In this document: positions 1 through 9,250 of the stretch, piece after piece
Layout of the letters: the number at the start of each line of letters is the position of its first letter
Position numbering within the stretch: position 1 is the stretch's first letter
Assembly: GCF_017991995.1 (NCBI RefSeq)
Contig: NZ_JAGOPN010000017.1
Location: 1 to 64,000 of the forward strand
DNA: 64,000 nucleotides
DNA from: Pseudacidovorax sp.
Lineage (GTDB): Bacteria > Pseudomonadota > Gammaproteobacteria > Burkholderiales > Burkholderiaceae_C
Direction of reading: 5' to 3'
Notes under the pieces: model-generated
What the model was told of the DNA's origin: nothing
Databases searched by the model: none
What the model saw: only the letters and a program-made list of their open reading frames with translations
Program-made: the position numbers and the translations under genes

Positions 1-77
1 GGGCGGTGGGCAGTGGGCAGTGGGCAGTGGGCAGTGGGCTCTGGGTGGTGAGCTTTGGGTGGTGGGTAGTGGGTAGC
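1..77. repeat. Heptanucleotide tandem repeat
   Basis: Eleven consecutive 7-base units fill this stretch. Five are GGGCGGT or exact GGGCAGT copies (GGGCAGT at 8-35, four in a row). The rest are variants such as GGGTGGT, GGGTAGT and one degenerate GAGCTTT. The array may extend to the left of the window. No gene covers it. It could be a slippage-prone variable-number repeat. Confidence 0.85.
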
Positions 78-115
78 GGACTGCGGGAGTGATGCAAGGT
101 GCGCGGCGGGTGTCT

Positions 116-227
116 GGCCCCCTCTCCCTCTGGGAGAGGGCTGGGGTGAGGGCCTGGGCGTTTGCTTGCCAAACGACTGCCGCGAGCGCGCGCGGCCCCC
201 ACCCAGCCTCCCCCAGAGGGGGAGGGG
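116..227. repeat. Intergenic REP-like inverted repeats
   Basis: Two perfect hairpins sit in the non-coding DNA beyond the stop of the downstream minus-strand regulator. One is 120-140 (9-base arms CCCTCTCCC/GGGAGAGGG, 3-base loop). The other is 207-225 (8-base arms CCTCCCCC/GGGGGAGG). The first has the sequence of a dispersed repeat common in high-GC proteobacterial intergenic DNA. No gene is seen in 1-254. Confidence 0.6.
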
Positions 228-254
228 ACACAGCCGGCAAGGCCGAGAGGCGGG

Positions 255-1325
255 TCAGGCGCTGGATTGCGCCGGATCGATGGCGCCGCTGCCGAAGCGC
301 TCCGCCCAGGCCTGCGGCCCCACGCCGTAGTGCTTGTGGAAGCTGCGCCGCAGGTTCTCCGGATGGCCGAAGCCACACAGCCGGGCCACGGTGGCGACCG
401 AGGCCTGGCCCTGGGCCATCAGGGCGCTGGCCGTCTCCACCCGCAGCCGCTCGATGTAGCGGGCGGGCGAGGTGCCCAGCTCCTTCTGGAAGGCGCGGGT
501 GAGCGTGCGCGGCGGCAGGCAGGCCTGGGCGGCCAGACGCTCCAGCGACAGGTCGGCGCCGAGCTGGCCCGGCAGCCAGTCGAGCAGCGCAGCCAGCCGC
601 GGCGTGCGGCGCGGCTCGGGCGCGAGCAGGGCGCTGAACTGCGCCTGCCCGCCCGGCCGGCGCAGGAACATCACCAGTTGACGCGCCACGGCCAACGCCA
701 TCGGCCGGCCCAGGTCGGCCTCCACCAGGGCCAGCGCGAGGTCGATGCCCGCCGTGACACCGGCCGAGGTGAAGACATGGCCGTCCTGCGCGCTGCCGGG
801 GTCGAAGGTGTGCAGGCAGTCGGGCTCCACCTGCACGGCCGGATGCCGCTCGCGCAGCTGGTCCAGCCGCGACCAGTGCGAGGTGGCGCGGCGGCCGTCG
901 AGCAGGCCGGCCTCGGCCAGCAGCAGGGCGCCGGAGCACACCGAGCCCAGGCGTCGCACCTCGGGCTCGGCGCGGCGCAGCCAATCCAGCAGCGCCGCGC
1001 TGCCGCGTTGGGCAATCACGCCATCGCCGCCGGGCACGAGCAGGGTGTCGATGGCGCCTGCCGCCACAGCGGGCCAGGCGTCATCGGGCACAAGGCGCAT
1101 TCCGGCGGACGTGGCGACGGGCGCAAGCGTCTCGGCGAGCAACCGCAGCCGGTACGGCGCCGCCCTCCGATGGCCATGCTGCGCCACGTCGTTGGCGGTG
1201 GCGAAGACCTGCATCGGCCCGGTGACGTCCAGGCTCATGCAGTCGGCGTAGAGCAGGCAAGCGATGGTGCGGGGCGGGGCGGCGGCGGGCATGGCGGCAG
1301 TGTGGGCCGTGACGCGAATGGCCAC
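255..1325 (-). CDS. GlxA-family AraC-type transcriptional regulator
   Basis: A 356-residue two-domain regulator. Residues about 18-190 form a DJ-1/PfpI-like domain with the nucleophile-elbow sequence GSVCSGA (Cys130). Residues about 245-345 form an AraC/XylS double helix-turn-helix. This matches the length and architecture of GlxA/FtrA-like regulators, whose N-terminal domain senses a ligand and is not an active protease. The start used is GTG at 1325. An ATG at 1292 is an alternative, since no Shine-Dalgarno supports either. The gene is followed by repeats and precedes nothing related, so its target is unknown. Confidence 0.88.
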   Translation of the reverse strand: MAIRVTAHTAAMPAAAPPRTIACLLYADCMSLDVTGPMQVFATANDVAQHGHRRAAPYRLRLLAETLAPVATSAGMRLVPDDAWPAVAAGAIDTLLVPGGDGVIAQRGSAALLDWLRRAEPEVRRLGSVCSGALLLAEAGLLDGRRATSHWSRLDQLRERHPAVQVEPDCLHTFDPGSAQDGHVFTSAGVTAGIDLALALVEADLGRPMALAVARQLVMFLRRPGGQAQFSALLAPEPRRTPRLAALLDWLPGQLGADLSLERLAAQACLPPRTLTRAFQKELGTSPARYIERLRVETASALMAQGQASVATVARLCGFGHPENLRRSFHKHYGVGPQAWAERFGSGAIDPAQSSA

Positions 1326-1379
1326 AAGGACAATTGGCCCACGGATCTGGCCACTTGGCGCAACAGGCGCGTGCGATCT

Positions 1380-2327
1380 TCAATCGGCGCCGGTCGGCCA
1401 GGCCAGCGCCAGCGTGCTTCGGAATTGCCTTGGCTGCCCCGTCACCGGGTCATCGAAGGCGATACCGCGCGCCAGCAGCCGCAGCGGGTTCTGCCAGTCG
1501 TCCGCCCCTTGCGGCCGCAGCACCGGGTAGATGCCGTCGCCCACGATCGGCACGCCCAGCGCCTCGCAGTGCGCGCGCAGCTGGTGCTTGCGGCCGGTGT
1601 GCGGCGCCAGGTCGAGCAACGCGACGTCGCCGCGCACCTCGCGCACGGCGATGGCCGTCTCCGAATTGGGTTCGCCGGGCACCGTCTCGCTGCGCATGAA
1701 CACGTCTGCCAGCCGGCTGCGGTACACCGCCGGCAGCGGATGGGGCGGCGGCCAGTGCACCATGGCTTCATACTGCTTGCGCACGGCCCGTTCGGCGAAC
1801 AGCCGCTGATAGGCACCGCGCGTGGCCGGCTGCACGCTGAAGACGACCAGGCCGGCGGTCTCGCGGTCGATGCGGTGGATGGGCACCAGCGTCTCCAGGC
1901 CCAGGCGCTGCTTCAGGCGCACCAGCAGCGTCTCGCGCACATGGCGGCCGCTGGGCATCACGGGCAGGAAGTGCGGCTTGTCGGCCACCACCAGCTGCTC
2001 GTCCTGGAAGAGCACCGTCTCCTGGAAGGGCACGGGCGCCTCGTCGGCCCATTCGCGGTAGTACCAGACACGCAGGTCCTTGCGGTAGGCCGTGTGCGCG
2101 TCGAGCCGGCTGCCGTCGCCCGCCACCACGCGGCCGGCGGCCATGCGGGCCTGCCAGTCGCCGCGCGACACCATCGGAAAGCGCTCGGCCAGGAAGTCCA
2201 GCACCGTGGCCCAGCCGCCGGGCGGCAGCGCCACGCAGCTCGGGCCCAGGCCGCCGTCCACCGGCAGCGGGCGGGGCTGGGCGGCTCGGCGGGCGCTGCC
2301 GGATTTGCGGGCGGGGCGGTCGGACAT
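1380..2327 (-). CDS. RluA-family RNA pseudouridine synthase
   Basis: A 315-residue protein with the hallmark HRIDRETAG motif near residue 154 (catalytic Asp) and the VADKP segment before it, as in RluA-type enzymes. These isomerise specific uridines of rRNA or tRNA to pseudouridine in the cytoplasm. The N-terminal 100 residues are long and S4-like rather than strictly minimal. The ATG at 2327 is chosen over an upstream in-frame start at 2414, because the extra residues are low-complexity. Upstream of this ATG there is no Shine-Dalgarno but a GACAAT hexamer eight bases away (possible leaderless promoter). The exact target uridine cannot be told from sequence. Confidence 0.88.
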   Translation of the reverse strand: MSDRPARKSGSARRAAQPRPLPVDGGLGPSCVALPPGGWATVLDFLAERFPMVSRGDWQARMAAGRVVAGDGSRLDAHTAYRKDLRVWYYREWADEAPVPFQETVLFQDEQLVVADKPHFLPVMPSGRHVRETLLVRLKQRLGLETLVPIHRIDRETAGLVVFSVQPATRGAYQRLFAERAVRKQYEAMVHWPPPHPLPAVYRSRLADVFMRSETVPGEPNSETAIAVREVRGDVALLDLAPHTGRKHQLRAHCEALGVPIVGDGIYPVLRPQGADDWQNPLRLLARGIAFDDPVTGQPRQFRSTLALAWPTGAD

Positions 2328-2454
2328 GGGCGGCGATTGTCGTGATGCAGGCCGGTCCGGCGTCGCGACGACCAGACGGCGATGGCGTCCCGAGTCGCCG
2401 CGACCGAGGCGCATGCGGCCTGGCAGCGGCCCTCAGGGCCTGGACTGGCCGCTT

Positions 2455-3951
2455 TCAGCGCAAGGGCGGCGCCGCCTGCAACACCTTGGCCGCCAGGTCC
2501 TCGTAGTTCTCGCCCAGATGGTGGCCGCCCGGCATGGGCAGGATCTTCGCCTGGGCCGGGTCCAGCTGCGGGCAGAGCGAGTCGGCCTTTTCCTCGGTGC
2601 CGTAGACGCACAGCGCCAGGCCCGCTGGCAGGCGCTTGGCCTCGGGCGCGATCGGCTGGTCGCCGCTCTTGCCGATCCAGTTGCTGACGTGGAATTCGAA
2701 GGCCGCCTTTTCGCCGGGGCCCAGCAGGCCCAGCAGCTTGACGCTGGCGCGGGTGCGCTCGGGCAGGCGGTTGTAGGCGAAGGGCAGCACGTCGGCGCCC
2801 TGCGAATAGCCTAGCAGCAGCACCTCGCTGCGGCCCCAGCGGGCGGCGTAGTAGCGGATCAGGCGGTCCAGATCGGCGGCCACGCCCTCGGGCGTGCGGC
2901 GGGTCCAGAAGTAGCGCAGCGAATCCAGGCCGGCGACCGGGACGCCGTCCTTGGCGAGCGCGGCGGCCAGGCGCTTGTCGATGCTGGCCCAGCCGCCGTC
3001 GCCCGAGACCAGCACGGCAAAGCGCTTGCCGGCGCCCTGCACGGGCACCTCGGTCACCGGCAGGTCCGACAGCTGGCTGGGCGGCAGGGCCAGTCCGGCG
3101 CGTTTCGCGGCCATCTGCGCGAAGGCGGCGTCGAAACCGGGCGGCGGCGCGTCGGCCGACTCGGCCGCTGCAGCGGCCACCCAGCGGGCGCCAGGCACCT
3201 GGGCGGTGAAAGCGGCGGGCGCCTGGGCGCCAGCGTTGCAGGCGGGCGCCCGTGAGTCTGACCCAAGGGCGGTCCAGGCGCCGGCCAGCCGGGCGGCGGG
3301 TTGCAGGTCGAACACGGACTGCGCGGGGGCCGGGCTCTGGGTTGCCGTGCCGGACTGGCTCGCCTGCGCCGCCACAACCGGGCGGCTCTTGAAGTTCTCG
3401 TCGCCGCACATCGGCAGCGGCAGGGCGAGGCGCGGACAGAAGTCCAGCGACAGGGCGCCGGTGTAGGTGTCGGCGGGCGACTGCGCGAGCAGGCCGTAGG
3501 CCAGCGCACCGGCTTGGCCGGTGCCGACCAGGATCGGCTCGATGTAGGTGGGCAGCTTTTCGCCGGCCTGCACGAAGCGCGCGAAGTTCTCCAGGGCGCC
3601 CGGGCCGTGCACGCACTGCTGACTGACCGCCGCGAGGCTGCGGTAGAAGCCCAGGCCGGGCACGGCGATCACCATGGCGCCCTGTGCGGTCATGGCCTGC
3701 ACCAGGCGCAGGTCGCGCGCAGTGGGCGCGTCGCTGCCGGTCAGCAGCACCACGAACTGCTGCACGGCACCGGCGGGGCGGTACAGCGGCACGTCCTTGA
3801 AGATCTCGCGCGTGATGCGCTTGGCCGGCTGCGGCAGGGCGGCCGCGCTCGCCACGGGGGCGGTGGGCTGGGCGATGGCGGCGCAGGCCAGCAACAGGCC
3901 CGAGGCGCCGGCCACCAGGGCGCGGCGCAAAAAGGAGGTCGGCAATGTCAT
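2455..3951 (-). CDS. acvB: AcvB/VirJ-family lysyl-phosphatidylglycerol hydrolase
   Basis: A 498-residue exported protein. The N-terminus has a hydrophobic signal ending in a lipobox-like LLAC (Cys23), so it may be a lipoprotein. Two tandem alpha/beta-hydrolase-like halves follow. The second carries the serine nucleophile elbow GYSQGAD (Ser383) and a late GGHH that can supply the catalytic histidine. Characterised AcvB proteins hydrolyse lysyl-phosphatidylglycerol in the periplasm. Here the gene follows the mprF synthase by 31 bases on the same strand, the same pairing as lpiA-acvB in rhizobia, which strongly supports the call. VirJ is the close homologue on Ti plasmids. Confidence 0.9.
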   Translation of the reverse strand: MTLPTSFLRRALVAGASGLLLACAAIAQPTAPVASAAALPQPAKRITREIFKDVPLYRPAGAVQQFVVLLTGSDAPTARDLRLVQAMTAQGAMVIAVPGLGFYRSLAAVSQQCVHGPGALENFARFVQAGEKLPTYIEPILVGTGQAGALAYGLLAQSPADTYTGALSLDFCPRLALPLPMCGDENFKSRPVVAAQASQSGTATQSPAPAQSVFDLQPAARLAGAWTALGSDSRAPACNAGAQAPAAFTAQVPGARWVAAAAAESADAPPPGFDAAFAQMAAKRAGLALPPSQLSDLPVTEVPVQGAGKRFAVLVSGDGGWASIDKRLAAALAKDGVPVAGLDSLRYFWTRRTPEGVAADLDRLIRYYAARWGRSEVLLLGYSQGADVLPFAYNRLPERTRASVKLLGLLGPGEKAAFEFHVSNWIGKSGDQPIAPEAKRLPAGLALCVYGTEEKADSLCPQLDPAQAKILPMPGGHHLGENYEDLAAKVLQAAPPLR

Positions 3952-3982
3952 GCGAGGGAAATCGAAAGCGGGCAGCGCGGCG

Positions 3983-6598
3983 TCACTTGCCGATCACGCC
4001 CTTGGTGCCGCCGCCGATCAGCGCGGCCAGGTCCAGCAGCACCCACAGCGGTGCCACGCCGCCGGGCGCGGCCAGATAGCGCGGCTCCCAGACGGGCTCG
4101 AACTTGTCCTTGAAGCTGCGCAGCCCGCGGAAGTTGTAGAAGCGTTCGCCATGCTCGTAGAGCAGACGGCCCAGCCGCTGCCAGCGCGGCGCATGGCGGC
4201 GCTCGGCCATGCCGGCCATGGGCGCCATGCCCAGCGCGAAGCGCTGGAAGCCGCGCTCCTTCAAGTGCAGCAGCACCTTGGCAAAGAGGAAGTCCATGGT
4301 GCCGGGCGGCGCATCGGGCAGGTGGCGCATCAGGTCGACGGCGGCCTCTTCGGCGGGCGCGGTGACCAGAAGGTTGGCGAAGGCCAGGATGCAGCCCTCG
4401 CGCCGGGCCACGGCCACCGGCAGGCGGCGCAGGTAGTCCTCGTCGAAGCGGCCGACCGAGAAGCCTTTCTCGCGCGTCTTCTGGCGCGAAAGCCAGGCGT
4501 CCGACACGGCGCGCAGCTCGGGCAGGGCGGCTTCCAGCGCCTCGCCCTCGATCACCTCGAACACCAGGCCCTCGCGCTCGCCGCGGTTCATGCCCGAGCG
4601 CAGGTTGGCCCGCTTGGCGCCCTTGAGGTCGAACCCGGGCAGCTCGATGTGCGCATGCTCGCCCAGCTTGAAGGCCTGCAGGCCGCAGTCCAGGTACAGC
4701 GGCAGGCTGGCCGGGCGCACCTGGTAGAAGGCCGGCCGGCCGCCATGGGTGCGTGCCATCTCGACGAAGCGCCACGCCAGCTCGGCCCATTCGGCCTTGT
4801 CGCCCGCGGGGCCGTACAGCGCGATCCAGGAGCGGTTCTGCTTGCCGTACATGAGGAAGCTGCGGCCCGAGGGCGAGAACAGCAGGTGCTTGTCGCCGGT
4901 GAGCGCGAAGCAGGCGTCGGCACGCGGGTTGGCGGCCACGATGGCGGCGGCGCGGTCCAGGTCCTCGGTGGTGGGCGCCGCCGCCTGGCCCACAGGCGGG
5001 CGCAGCAGCTGCCACAGGCCGTAGGCCATGCCGGCCAGCGCCACGCCCAGCAGCGCGCGCAGCGAGCGCGGTGCCTGCGCGTCCAACTCGAACTGCCACC
5101 ACAGCCCGTGGGTGTAGGCCACTTCCTGGTAGGCGAAGAACAGCAGCCACAGCGAGCCTGCCAGCACCGCGCCCAGGCCGATCAGCCAGCCGGGCTCCAG
5201 CCGCATCGACAGCAGCGAGGAGCGGCGGTCGAACTGCTTGCGCGAGACGACCAGCAGCACCGCCAGCGTGGCCAGCAGGCCGGCCTCGTGCAGCGCGATG
5301 CCCTTGGGCAGGGCCAGCACGGCCGAGACCACGGCCAGCACCAGCGCCGCCCACCAGGCCGCATCGAGCCGGTGGAACAGCCCGCGCGCCACCAGCAGCA
5401 GACCCAGGCCCGCCACGCTGCCCAGGAAGTGCGAGGCTTCCACCAGCGGCAGCGGCACGTTGAGCGTGGCCAGCATCTCGCGGGCGTCCTCGGTGAAGGG
5501 CGTGACGCCCGAGGCGATGAGCCACAGCCCTGCCACCAGCGTCAGCGCCGCCAGCAGCCGCGGGCTGAGGCGCGTGGCGGCCCGGGCGATGGGCGTGCCC
5601 ACGCCGCTCTTCAGCTCCCAGCCCAGCACCAGGGCGGTGGCCGCCACCAGCGGCACGATGTAGTAGATGCCGCGGTAGAGCACCAGCGCGGCCAGCATCG
5701 AGTCGGCCGGCACGTCGTTGCGGGTGGCCATCAGCATCACCGCCTCGAACACGCCCACGCCGCCGGGCACATGGCTGATGATGCCGGCCACGATGGCGAT
5801 GGCATAGAAGGCGGTGAAGGCCGGCAGGTCGATGCGCTCGCCCGGCAGCAGGAACCACAGCGCCGCCGCCGAGGCCGTCAGCTCGAAGGCCGAGATGACC
5901 AACTGCCGCACCGCCAGGCCCGCCGGCGGCAGCCGCAGCCGCCAGCGGCCGGCGATCTGCAGGTTGCGCTGGCGCCGGCAAAGCGCCAGGAACACGCCCA
6001 CGCCCACCAGCAGCAGGCCCGAGCCCAACTGGAGCAGTTCTGGCGGCAGGCCGACCAGCCCCGCCACGTCGGGCGCGCCCCACAGCAGCGCCACCGCGCC
6101 GAAGGCGGTGATGCCCAGGCCGAAGGCCGCCGCGTTGAATACCACCACCTGCGCCACCTGGTGCGCCTTGAGGCCCGCCGCCGTGTAGAGCCGGGTGCGC
6201 ACCGCGCCGCCGGTCAGCGGGCCGAGGCCGATGGTGTTGGACAGCGCATAGGCCGTGAAGGAGGTCAGCAGCACCGTGCCCCGGTTCACCCGGGCATGGG
6301 CATAGGCCAGGGCCGAGAAGTCGTAGCCCGACAGGATGAAGTAGCTGGCGGCGGTGGCCATCAGCGCCAGAACGATGTCCATCTCGTGCGTGCCGGCGAT
6401 GGCCCGCATCACGTCGTCGTAGCGCACCTCGCCGGCCAGGCCGTGCAGGGCCCCAGCGAGCAGCAGGCACAGCAGCAGGGCGGCCGCGGCGATCAGCCAG
6501 GGTTTGAGGCGCTGCCAGCCGAGGGCGACGGCTTCTGTAGGAACAGGGCGCGTCCCCGTCGAGGCGGAGTCGGGGGAAGGGTGGGAAAGCTCGGTCAC
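3983..6598 (-). CDS. mprF: Phosphatidylglycerol lysyltransferase MprF
   Basis: A protein of about 871 residues. The N-terminal half is a polytopic flippase-like domain with many hydrophobic helices, including the conserved IGLGPLTGGAVRTR and HVPGGVGVFE segments. The C-terminal 350 residues are the DUF2156 GNAT-like synthase domain that moves lysine from lysyl-tRNA to phosphatidylglycerol. Such modification lowers membrane charge and gives resistance to cationic peptides and acid. The open frame extends to a TTG at 6649. I prefer the GTG at 6598, but no clear Shine-Dalgarno supports either. It is divergent from the malonate operon and cotranscribed with the hydrolase downstream, forming a make-and-break pair for the lipid. 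Confidence 0.92.
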   Translation of the reverse strand: MTELSHPSPDSASTGTRPVPTEAVALGWQRLKPWLIAAAALLLCLLLAGALHGLAGEVRYDDVMRAIAGTHEMDIVLALMATAASYFILSGYDFSALAYAHARVNRGTVLLTSFTAYALSNTIGLGPLTGGAVRTRLYTAAGLKAHQVAQVVVFNAAAFGLGITAFGAVALLWGAPDVAGLVGLPPELLQLGSGLLLVGVGVFLALCRRQRNLQIAGRWRLRLPPAGLAVRQLVISAFELTASAAALWFLLPGERIDLPAFTAFYAIAIVAGIISHVPGGVGVFEAVMLMATRNDVPADSMLAALVLYRGIYYIVPLVAATALVLGWELKSGVGTPIARAATRLSPRLLAALTLVAGLWLIASGVTPFTEDAREMLATLNVPLPLVEASHFLGSVAGLGLLLVARGLFHRLDAAWWAALVLAVVSAVLALPKGIALHEAGLLATLAVLLVVSRKQFDRRSSLLSMRLEPGWLIGLGAVLAGSLWLLFFAYQEVAYTHGLWWQFELDAQAPRSLRALLGVALAGMAYGLWQLLRPPVGQAAAPTTEDLDRAAAIVAANPRADACFALTGDKHLLFSPSGRSFLMYGKQNRSWIALYGPAGDKAEWAELAWRFVEMARTHGGRPAFYQVRPASLPLYLDCGLQAFKLGEHAHIELPGFDLKGAKRANLRSGMNRGEREGLVFEVIEGEALEAALPELRAVSDAWLSRQKTREKGFSVGRFDEDYLRRLPVAVARREGCILAFANLLVTAPAEEAAVDLMRHLPDAPPGTMDFLFAKVLLHLKERGFQRFALGMAPMAGMAERRHAPRWQRLGRLLYEHGERFYNFRGLRSFKDKFEPVWEPRYLAAPGGVAPLWVLLDLAALIGGGTKGVIGK

Positions 6599-6699
6599 GG
6601 TGTACAAAGAGGGGGCCTGCCGGCATGCGCCGACGGCCTCAAGCCACAACGCAGGCCCCGGCCGCCGCGTTGGCCCGGTCCCGAAATTTTGTTGATTCC

Positions 6700-8166
6700 A
6701 TGAGCAAAACTCCCCCCGACTGGTTGTCCAAGGGCGTCTCGCTGCTGCGCCCGGGCGCGCCGGCAGACGCCGCGGGCGCCGCCAGGCCGGCCCCCGCCGC
6801 CACCGGCGATGCGCGCCCGACCCGCACCCTGACCGAACGCATGGCCGCCACGCTGCGCCGCCATGGCGAGGCCCTGCCGCCCCGCGCGCTGCGCCGCGTG
6901 CTCGAAGACCTGCAGGGCGTGACCGACAGCCGCACCAGCGAGGTCGAGGCCGGCCGCCGCGCCCATGCCGTGATGACTGCCTACCAGGCGCTGACCGCCG
7001 ACGAGCGCCGTGACGTCTGGCTCCTGATGGCCGAATGCTTCGCCCCCGATGGCGCCAAGCTGAAGACCGCGCGCGAGCAATACGAAGCCGCCGAACCCGG
7101 CTCGCCCGAGCAGGCCCAGGCCGAAGCGAAGCTGCGCCGTGCCTCGGCGTCGCCCCGGGCTCGTCTGCTGCAACGTTTCGCCATCCCCGAGGAAGGGCTG
7201 CGCTTCCTGGTCGGCCTGCGGGCCGAGCTGCTGCCGGTGGTGCGCAAGGACCGTCGCCTCGCCGCGCTGGACGCCGAGCTGGAGCAGCTGTTCTCGACCT
7301 GGTTCGATGTGGCCTTCCTCGACCTCAAGCGCATCAGCTGGGATTCGCCCGCCTCGCTGATCGAGAAGCTGATCGAGTACGAGGCCGTGCACGACATCAA
7401 GGGCTGGTCCGACGTCAAGAACCGGCTGGACGACACCGACCGCCGCTGCTACGGCTTCTTCCATCCCCGCCTGCCCGGCGTGCCGCTGATCTTCGTGGAG
7501 GTGGCGCTGACCGACGCCATCAGCGATGCCATCGCGCCGCTGCTGGACGAGGCGGCCACCGCCACCCCGGCGCACAAGGCTTCGACCGCGATCTTCTACT
7601 CCATCAGCAACACCCAGACCGGCCTGCGGGGCGTGAGCTTCGGCGATTCGCTGATCAAGCGGGTGGTGGAGACGCTGCGCGAGGAATTCCCCAAGCTCAA
7701 GAACTTCGCGACGCTCTCGCCCATTCCCGGCCTGCGCCAGTGGCTGGGCGGCCAGGCCGCGGCCCTGCTGCCGCGCCTGCCCGACAAGCAGGCCCAGGCG
7801 CTGGGCCGTCATCTGGGCAGCCTGCCGCCCACGGCCGACCGGCTGCTGGCGGCGCTGGACGATGCGCCTTCGCTGGGCGAGCGCTCGCCGCTGCGTCAGA
7901 CGCTGCTGCACCTGGCGGCCGAGTACCTGGGTCGGGTCGGCCAGGATGGCAAGCCCGCCGACCCGGTGGCACGCTTCCACCTCGGCAACGGCGCGCGGGT
8001 CGAGCGGCTCAACTGGGCCGCCGACCTGTCGCCCAAGGGCATCAAGCAGTCCTGGGGCCTGATGGTCAACTACCTGTACGACCTCAAGCGCCTGGACAAG
8101 CACCGTGCCCTGCTCGCAGACGGCAAGGTGCCGGTGTCGGGCGACATCGAGGGGCTGCTGCTCTGA
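6700..8166 (+). CDS. matA: Malonyl-CoA decarboxylase
   Basis: A 488-residue protein that resembles malonyl-CoA decarboxylase over its whole length. The N-terminal helical part is followed by the acetyltransferase-like catalytic part with the FYSISNTQTGLRGVSFG segment and the C-terminal FHLGNGARVERLNW. It converts malonyl-CoA to acetyl-CoA and CO2 in the cytoplasm. The ATG at 6700 is chosen; upstream in-frame codons are low-complexity. It heads a plus-strand cluster with a Bug protein, a crotonase and malonyl-CoA synthetase, the usual make-up of a mat-type malonate pathway. Confidence 0.93.
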   Translation: MSKTPPDWLSKGVSLLRPGAPADAAGAARPAPAATGDARPTRTLTERMAATLRRHGEALPPRALRRVLEDLQGVTDSRTSEVEAGRRAHAVMTAYQALTADERRDVWLLMAECFAPDGAKLKTAREQYEAAEPGSPEQAQAEAKLRRASASPRARLLQRFAIPEEGLRFLVGLRAELLPVVRKDRRLAALDAELEQLFSTWFDVAFLDLKRISWDSPASLIEKLIEYEAVHDIKGWSDVKNRLDDTDRRCYGFFHPRLPGVPLIFVEVALTDAISDAIAPLLDEAATATPAHKASTAIFYSISNTQTGLRGVSFGDSLIKRVVETLREEFPKLKNFATLSPIPGLRQWLGGQAAALLPRLPDKQAQALGRHLGSLPPTADRLLAALDDAPSLGERSPLRQTLLHLAAEYLGRVGQDGKPADPVARFHLGNGARVERLNWAADLSPKGIKQSWGLMVNYLYDLKRLDKHRALLADGKVPVSGDIEGLLL

Positions 8167-8249
8167 GCCCCTGCTGAATCCCCGGGCCGATTCCATCCCA
8201 CAAGCGCCGCCGGCCCCGGCGCATCCAAGACGAGAGACGGAGACAAGCC

Positions 8250-9239
8250 ATGACCCCCCCACCGATCCATCGGCGCAGTCTGCTGCGCCTGGCCGCGGCC
8301 GGCGCCGCTGCCGCCTGCGCCGGCGTGCGCGCGCAGAGCACCTGGCCCAGCCGGCCCGTGACGCTGGTCGTGCCCTTTCCGGCCGGCGGCGGCACCGACG
8401 CCTTCGCCCGCCCGCTGGCGGCGCAGTTCAGCAAGGTCACGGGCCACACGCTGGTGATCGACAACCGCGGCGGCGCGGGCGGCACCGTGGGCGCCAGCAT
8501 CGCGGCCAAGGGCGCGCCCGATGGGCACACGCTGTTCATGGGCGCGGTGCACCATGCCATCGCGCCGGCCATCTACCCCAAGCTGGACTACGACATCGAG
8601 CGCGACTTCGTGCCATTGATGCTGCTGGCCAACGTGCCCCAGGTGGTGGTGGTCAACCCGCGGCGCGTCACCCAGCCCGGCATCAAGGAGTTCATCGCCT
8701 ATGCCAGGCAGAACCCCGGCAAGCTCAACTACGCCTCGGCCGGGGCGGGCACCTCGCACCACCTGGCGGGCGAACTCTTCAAGCTGCAGACCGGCACCTT
8801 CATCACGCACATCCCCTACCGCGGCGCCGGCCCCATGCTGCAGGACCTGATCGCCGGCAACGTGGACTGCGGCTTCGACGGCCTGGGCTCGTCGGCCCAG
8901 CACATCAAGGCCGGGCGCATCAAGGCGCTGATGGTCTCGGGCGCGCAGCGCAACGCTGCCTTTCCCGATGTGCCGAGCGCCAGCGAGGCGGGCCTGCCCG
9001 ACTACACCGTCACCACCTGGTACGGCCTGTGGGCGCCCAAGGGCACGCCGCCCGAGCTGGCGGCGCGCATCACCGAGGACATGCGCCGCACGCTGGCCGC
9101 CGACGAGCTCAAGACCATCTGGGCCAGCAACGGCTCGGAGATTCCCAGCCTGACCGGCCCGGCCTATGGCCAGTTCGTCTCGGCCGAGGTCAGGCGCTGG
9201 GCGGCGGTGGTCAAGGCCTCGGGGGCCAAACTCGAATAG
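8250..9239 (+). CDS. Bug/TctC-family tripartite tricarboxylate binding protein
   Basis: A 329-residue periplasmic protein. It has a twin-Arg-like or Sec signal ([15 protein letters not shown]) ending near residue 29, then the family opening WPSRPVTLVVPFPAGGGTDAFAR and the HIPYRGAGP motif. Bug proteins bind carboxylates and amides for TctAB-type transporters. No tctA or tctB lies nearby, so it would have to work with a distant permease or as a sensor. Its place between malonyl-CoA decarboxylase and synthetase suggests malonate as ligand (inference). A Shine-Dalgarno-like GAGACGGAGAC lies ahead of the ATG. Confidence 0.92.
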   Translation: MTPPPIHRRSLLRLAAAGAAAACAGVRAQSTWPSRPVTLVVPFPAGGGTDAFARPLAAQFSKVTGHTLVIDNRGGAGGTVGASIAAKGAPDGHTLFMGAVHHAIAPAIYPKLDYDIERDFVPLMLLANVPQVVVVNPRRVTQPGIKEFIAYARQNPGKLNYASAGAGTSHHLAGELFKLQTGTFITHIPYRGAGPMLQDLIAGNVDCGFDGLGSSAQHIKAGRIKALMVSGAQRNAAFPDVPSASEAGLPDYTVTTWYGLWAPKGTPPELAARITEDMRRTLAADELKTIWASNGSEIPSLTGPAYGQFVSAEVRRWAAVVKASGAKLE

Positions 9240-9250
9240 ATTTGGCCTTC

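Noticed and set aside
1-227. CRISPR array
   Set aside because: Repeats are 7 bases long without spacers, and the longer hairpins are single copies. No cas gene is present.
162-2345. Long plus-strand open frame (727 residues) opposite the first two genes
   Set aside because: It is antisense to clear GlxA-like and RluA-family genes. The translation is Arg/Gln/Ala/His-rich without any domain, as expected from the shadow of high-GC coding DNA.
3674-6703. 1009-residue plus-strand open frame
   Set aside because: Antisense shadow of acvB and mprF. The composition is Gln/His/Arg-rich and low-complexity, and it has no recognisable domain.
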